7,633 nucleotides of DNA, from NCBI GenBank assembly GCA_002434595.1, contig DJKK01000008.1, positions 1 through 7,633 of the forward strand, in the 5' to 3' direction. The DNA is from Alphaproteobacteria bacterium UBA6544 (GTDB lineage: Bacteria; Pseudomonadota; Alphaproteobacteria; UBA8366). The notes under the pieces are model-generated. The model ran no database searches. It had not been told where the DNA came from and worked only from the letters and a program-made list of their open reading frames with translations. Position numbers and translations under genes: made by a program. This document shows, piece after piece, positions 5,787-7,633 of the stretch; position 1 is the first letter of the stretch, and each line of letters starts with the position of its first letter.

Positions 5787-6785
5787 ATGGGTTACTTCGA
5801 CGGCAAAAACGTTCTCGTCACAGGTGGAACTGGCCTGATCGGCCGCCCACTAGTGGAGCGCCTACAAAGCGCTGGCGCAAAAATACGCGTAGTTTCGCTC
5901 GACGATCCAAGCCGCGCGCCGGAAGGCGTCGATTTCCAACGCGCGGACCTTCGGGAGTTCTCAAGCTGCGTCGAAGCGGCGAAAGGAATGGACGTGGTGT
6001 TCAATCTCGCCGGCGTGAAAGGATCACCGGCCATGGCGAGCCGGCGACCGGCAAGCTTTCTCGTCCCCACGATCACTTTCTCTTACAACATGATGGAGGC
6101 CGCGCGTCGACAGGGTGTCGAACGTTATCTCTATACCAGCTCCGTCGGCGTATACGCTCCAGCGGAGCACTTTCGGGAGGACGATGTCTGGAGCACCTTC
6201 CCTTCGCCCAACGACCGATTTGCAGGATGGGCAAAGCGGATGGGAGAATTGCAGGCGGAGGCTTACGGCATCGAATACGGCTGGGACAAAATTTCAATCG
6301 CCCGGCCGGCGAATGTGTACGGCCCTTACGACAATTTCGACCCCGAAAACGCAATGGTTATTCCGTCCCTGATCCATCGAGCGCTGAACGGCGAATCTCC
6401 ACTCACCGTTTGGGGTGACGGCACGCCTATCCGCGACTTCATACATGCGCGTGACGTCGCGCGCGGCATGATGATCATGGTGGAGAACGGCGTTAACGAA
6501 CCGGTAAACATGGGAAGTGGGACCGGCGTCTCGATCCGTAGCATTGCCGAAGCCGTTGTTTCCAATCTTCAGAAGGAGACAGAAATCGTCTGGGATACGT
6601 CGAAACCCTCGGGGGATCGCATTCGTCTAATGGACACCGGGCGCGCCGAAGCCCACGGGTTTTCTCCCGAAATTACGCTCGCCGAGGGTATCGAGGAAAC
6701 GATGTCCTGGTATGCCGAACATGGAGATCTTTCAGGATCCCGCTATAACGCGTTCACTGAATCGACGCTACGCCCTGATGGCTGA
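5787..6785 (+). CDS. NAD-dependent epimerase/dehydratase (Fcl/WcaG-like SDR) lacking the catalytic Tyr
   Basis: This 332-residue extended SDR begins with the NAD-binding motif VTGGTGLIG (11-19). Its substrate half resembles GDP-L-fucose synthase: ARPANVYGPYDNFDPENAMV (172-191), WGDGTPIRDFIHARDVARGM (209-228), and NMGSGTGVSI (241-250). The Ser of the active site is present in YTSSVGVY (116-123). The YxxxK signature is broken: the stretch is RFAGWAKRMGE (144-154), so Lys150 is kept but the position four before it is Ala146, with Phe145 next to it. It may therefore have a changed mechanism, a non-redox role, or another group supplying the proton. The gene follows the GMD-like one by 11 bases with a weak ribosome site, and its end overlaps the next gene by 8 bases. 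Identity as an SDR sugar enzyme is sure; the reaction is not. Confidence 0.85.
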   Translation: MGYFDGKNVLVTGGTGLIGRPLVERLQSAGAKIRVVSLDDPSRAPEGVDFQRADLREFSSCVEAAKGMDVVFNLAGVKGSPAMASRRPASFLVPTITFSYNMMEAARRQGVERYLYTSSVGVYAPAEHFREDDVWSTFPSPNDRFAGWAKRMGELQAEAYGIEYGWDKISIARPANVYGPYDNFDPENAMVIPSLIHRALNGESPLTVWGDGTPIRDFIHARDVARGMMIMVENGVNEPVNMGSGTGVSIRSIAEAVVSNLQKETEIVWDTSKPSGDRIRLMDTGRAEAHGFSPEITLAEGIEETMSWYAEHGDLSGSRYNAFTESTLRPDG

Positions 6786-7530
6786 CCGCATTTTGGTGAC
6801 GGGTACGGGCAGCGGACTTGGTCAAGCTCTGTTGGAACAACTCGGCACTTCCGGACTAACACGCGCAGACGATCCCGCCGCACTCAGAGAGAGCACACCC
6901 TACGACGCTATTGTCCACTGCGCTTTTGATCACTCTCCCAAAGATGACGCAGAAAAAATTGAAGCGAACCTCAACCTCTTCGAGGCAGTCCGATCGATCC
7001 CCTGCCGGCGCTTCGTCTACATTTCCTCAATCGACGTCTACCCTAAAGGGAAAGGCCCGAAACTGGAGAACCAACAGGTATTGCCTGCACCGACCGACGA
7101 CACCTACCGGACCATCAAACTTGCGTGTGAAGCGCGTCTGGAAAACAGCGACGAGAACAACCTAATTTTGAGGCCGACCGCCCTTCTCGGTAAGACAGCC
7201 CGCCCGAACAGCCTGATTCGAATGCTTCAGGATCCTAACTGTTCACTTTCATTGGCGCCCGATTCACGCTTCAACTACGTGACGCATCACCAGCTCGGCG
7301 CCTTCATACTCCGTGCGCTCCACGATGGCCTAAGCGGCGTTTACAATATTGCAACGACCGGCAGTCTCGGGTTGCGCGAGGTCGCGGAAATTTTGGCGAC
7401 ATGCCCACAATACGGTAAATTCCACTATGACGTCGGCGACATCGACAATCGAAAAGCCCGGTCGGTCCTGCCCGAACTCGCTCGAAGCACACGCGACATC
7501 GTAGAGGAATACATGCAGGCGTGCGAATAA
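6778..7530 (+). CDS. Compact NAD(P)-dependent SDR, reductase-like (250 aa)
   Basis: This short extended-type SDR starts with ILVTGTGSGLGQALLEQLG (5-23). The usual second beta-alpha unit is nearly absent: after about 20 residues (TRADDPAALRESTPYDAIVHCAF) the chain reaches the strand before the NADP-loop, as in RmlD-type 4-keto reductases. The active site is complete, with YISSIDVYP (81-89), Tyr110 and Lys114 (YRTIK). LRPTALLG (131-138) corresponds to the substrate-loop motif, and GVYNIATTGSLGLREVAEIL (187-206) is typical of the C-terminal half. ATG 6778 is chosen because the Rossmann motif starts right after it. The frame is open back to 6712 but that part does not resemble the family. The ribosome site is weak, suggesting coupling through the 8-base overlap. 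A role in reducing the 4-keto or acetyl group is plausible but unproven. Confidence 0.82.
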   Translation: MADRILVTGTGSGLGQALLEQLGTSGLTRADDPAALRESTPYDAIVHCAFDHSPKDDAEKIEANLNLFEAVRSIPCRRFVYISSIDVYPKGKGPKLENQQVLPAPTDDTYRTIKLACEARLENSDENNLILRPTALLGKTARPNSLIRMLQDPNCSLSLAPDSRFNYVTHHQLGAFILRALHDGLSGVYNIATTGSLGLREVAEILATCPQYGKFHYDVGDIDNRKARSVLPELARSTRDIVEEYMQACE

Positions 7531-7633
7531 TGGCAACTCGACGCATTATGGTGTGTGGCGCGACTGGGTTTATCGGTCGCAACATCGTCAAGCGGCTATC
7601 CCGACAACCCAACATCGAGCTCTTGGCAATTGA
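7530..7633 (+). CDS. NAD-dependent epimerase/dehydratase, N-terminal fragment (cut by window edge)
   Basis: The gene begins at ATG 7530, overlapping the previous TAA by one base (TAATG), and stays open for 34 codons to the window end. The visible residues are the dinucleotide-binding start of an SDR: RRIMVCGATGFIGRNIVKRL, with the GxxGxxG turn GATGFIG at residues 10-16. This is too little to tell epimerase from reductase, although GATGFIGRN starts are common in GDP-sugar epimerase/reductase relatives. It shows that the operon continues rightwards. Confidence 0.75.
   Translation, partial: MATRRIMVCGATGFIGRNIVKRLSRQPNIELLAI

Noticed and set aside
5513..6418. A 301-codon plus-strand open frame across the GMD-like/SDR junction
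   Set aside because: It overlaps two clear SDR genes out of frame, its translation is rich in Arg, Ser and Pro without any motif, and it has no family resemblance. It is a shadow frame.
1..7633. CRISPR array, tRNA or rRNA gene, insertion sequence, attachment site
   Set aside because: I looked for regular repeats, cloverleaf-like segments, transposase motifs and terminal inverted repeats and saw none.

Overview
The window looks like proteobacterial chromosome, probably gammaproteobacterial. The main evidence is the BolA protein. Its loop reads YMHSVPPGSESHFK, which is the E. coli-type BolA loop and not the alphaproteobacterial form. The organism cannot be named from the sequence alone.

Layout. 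Two genes lie on the minus strand at the left: the N-terminal 252 residues of an amidase-signature hydrolase, cut by the window edge (1-757), and bolA (1011-1331). A 253-base gap with no convincing gene separates them. A divergent, AT-richer intergenic stretch (1332-1484) follows. From there every gene is on the plus strand and packed head to tail to the right edge: a two-subunit thiamine-diphosphate enzyme of the pyruvate dehydrogenase E1 type (alpha 1485-2429, beta 2416-3465), a DegT/DnrJ-fold protein with His in place of the PLP lysine (3479-4756), a GDP-mannose 4,6-dehydratase-like SDR (4756-5775), an Fcl/epimerase-like SDR (5787-6785), a compact reductase-like SDR (6778-7530), and the first 34 codons of another SDR (7530 to the edge). 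Junctions overlap by 14, 1, 8 and 1 bases or are separated by 13 and 11 bases, so this is almost certainly one operon that continues past the window.

How the genes may work together (inference). No E2 or E3 subunit accompanies the E1 pair; its neighbours are all nucleotide-sugar enzymes. A coherent reading is a branched-chain deoxysugar pathway. The GMD-like enzyme makes a 4-keto-6-deoxy nucleotide sugar. The His-type DegT protein removes the 3-hydroxyl, as ColD and RfbH/E1 dehydratases do. The alpha/beta pair decarboxylates a 2-oxoacid such as pyruvate and transfers the two-carbon unit to the 4-keto carbon. One or more SDRs then reduce or epimerise the product. Known parallels are yersiniose (YerE, a different, single-chain ThDP enzyme) and the eurekanate branch of avilamycin (AviB1/AviB2, a PDH-E1-like pair). 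The likely destination is an O-antigen, exopolysaccharide or glycosylated metabolite, but no glycosyltransferase or transporter is visible here to decide.

The most notable points are the E1 pair recruited into a sugar operon, the Lys-to-His change in the DegT protein, and the missing catalytic tyrosine in the SDR at 5787-6785.
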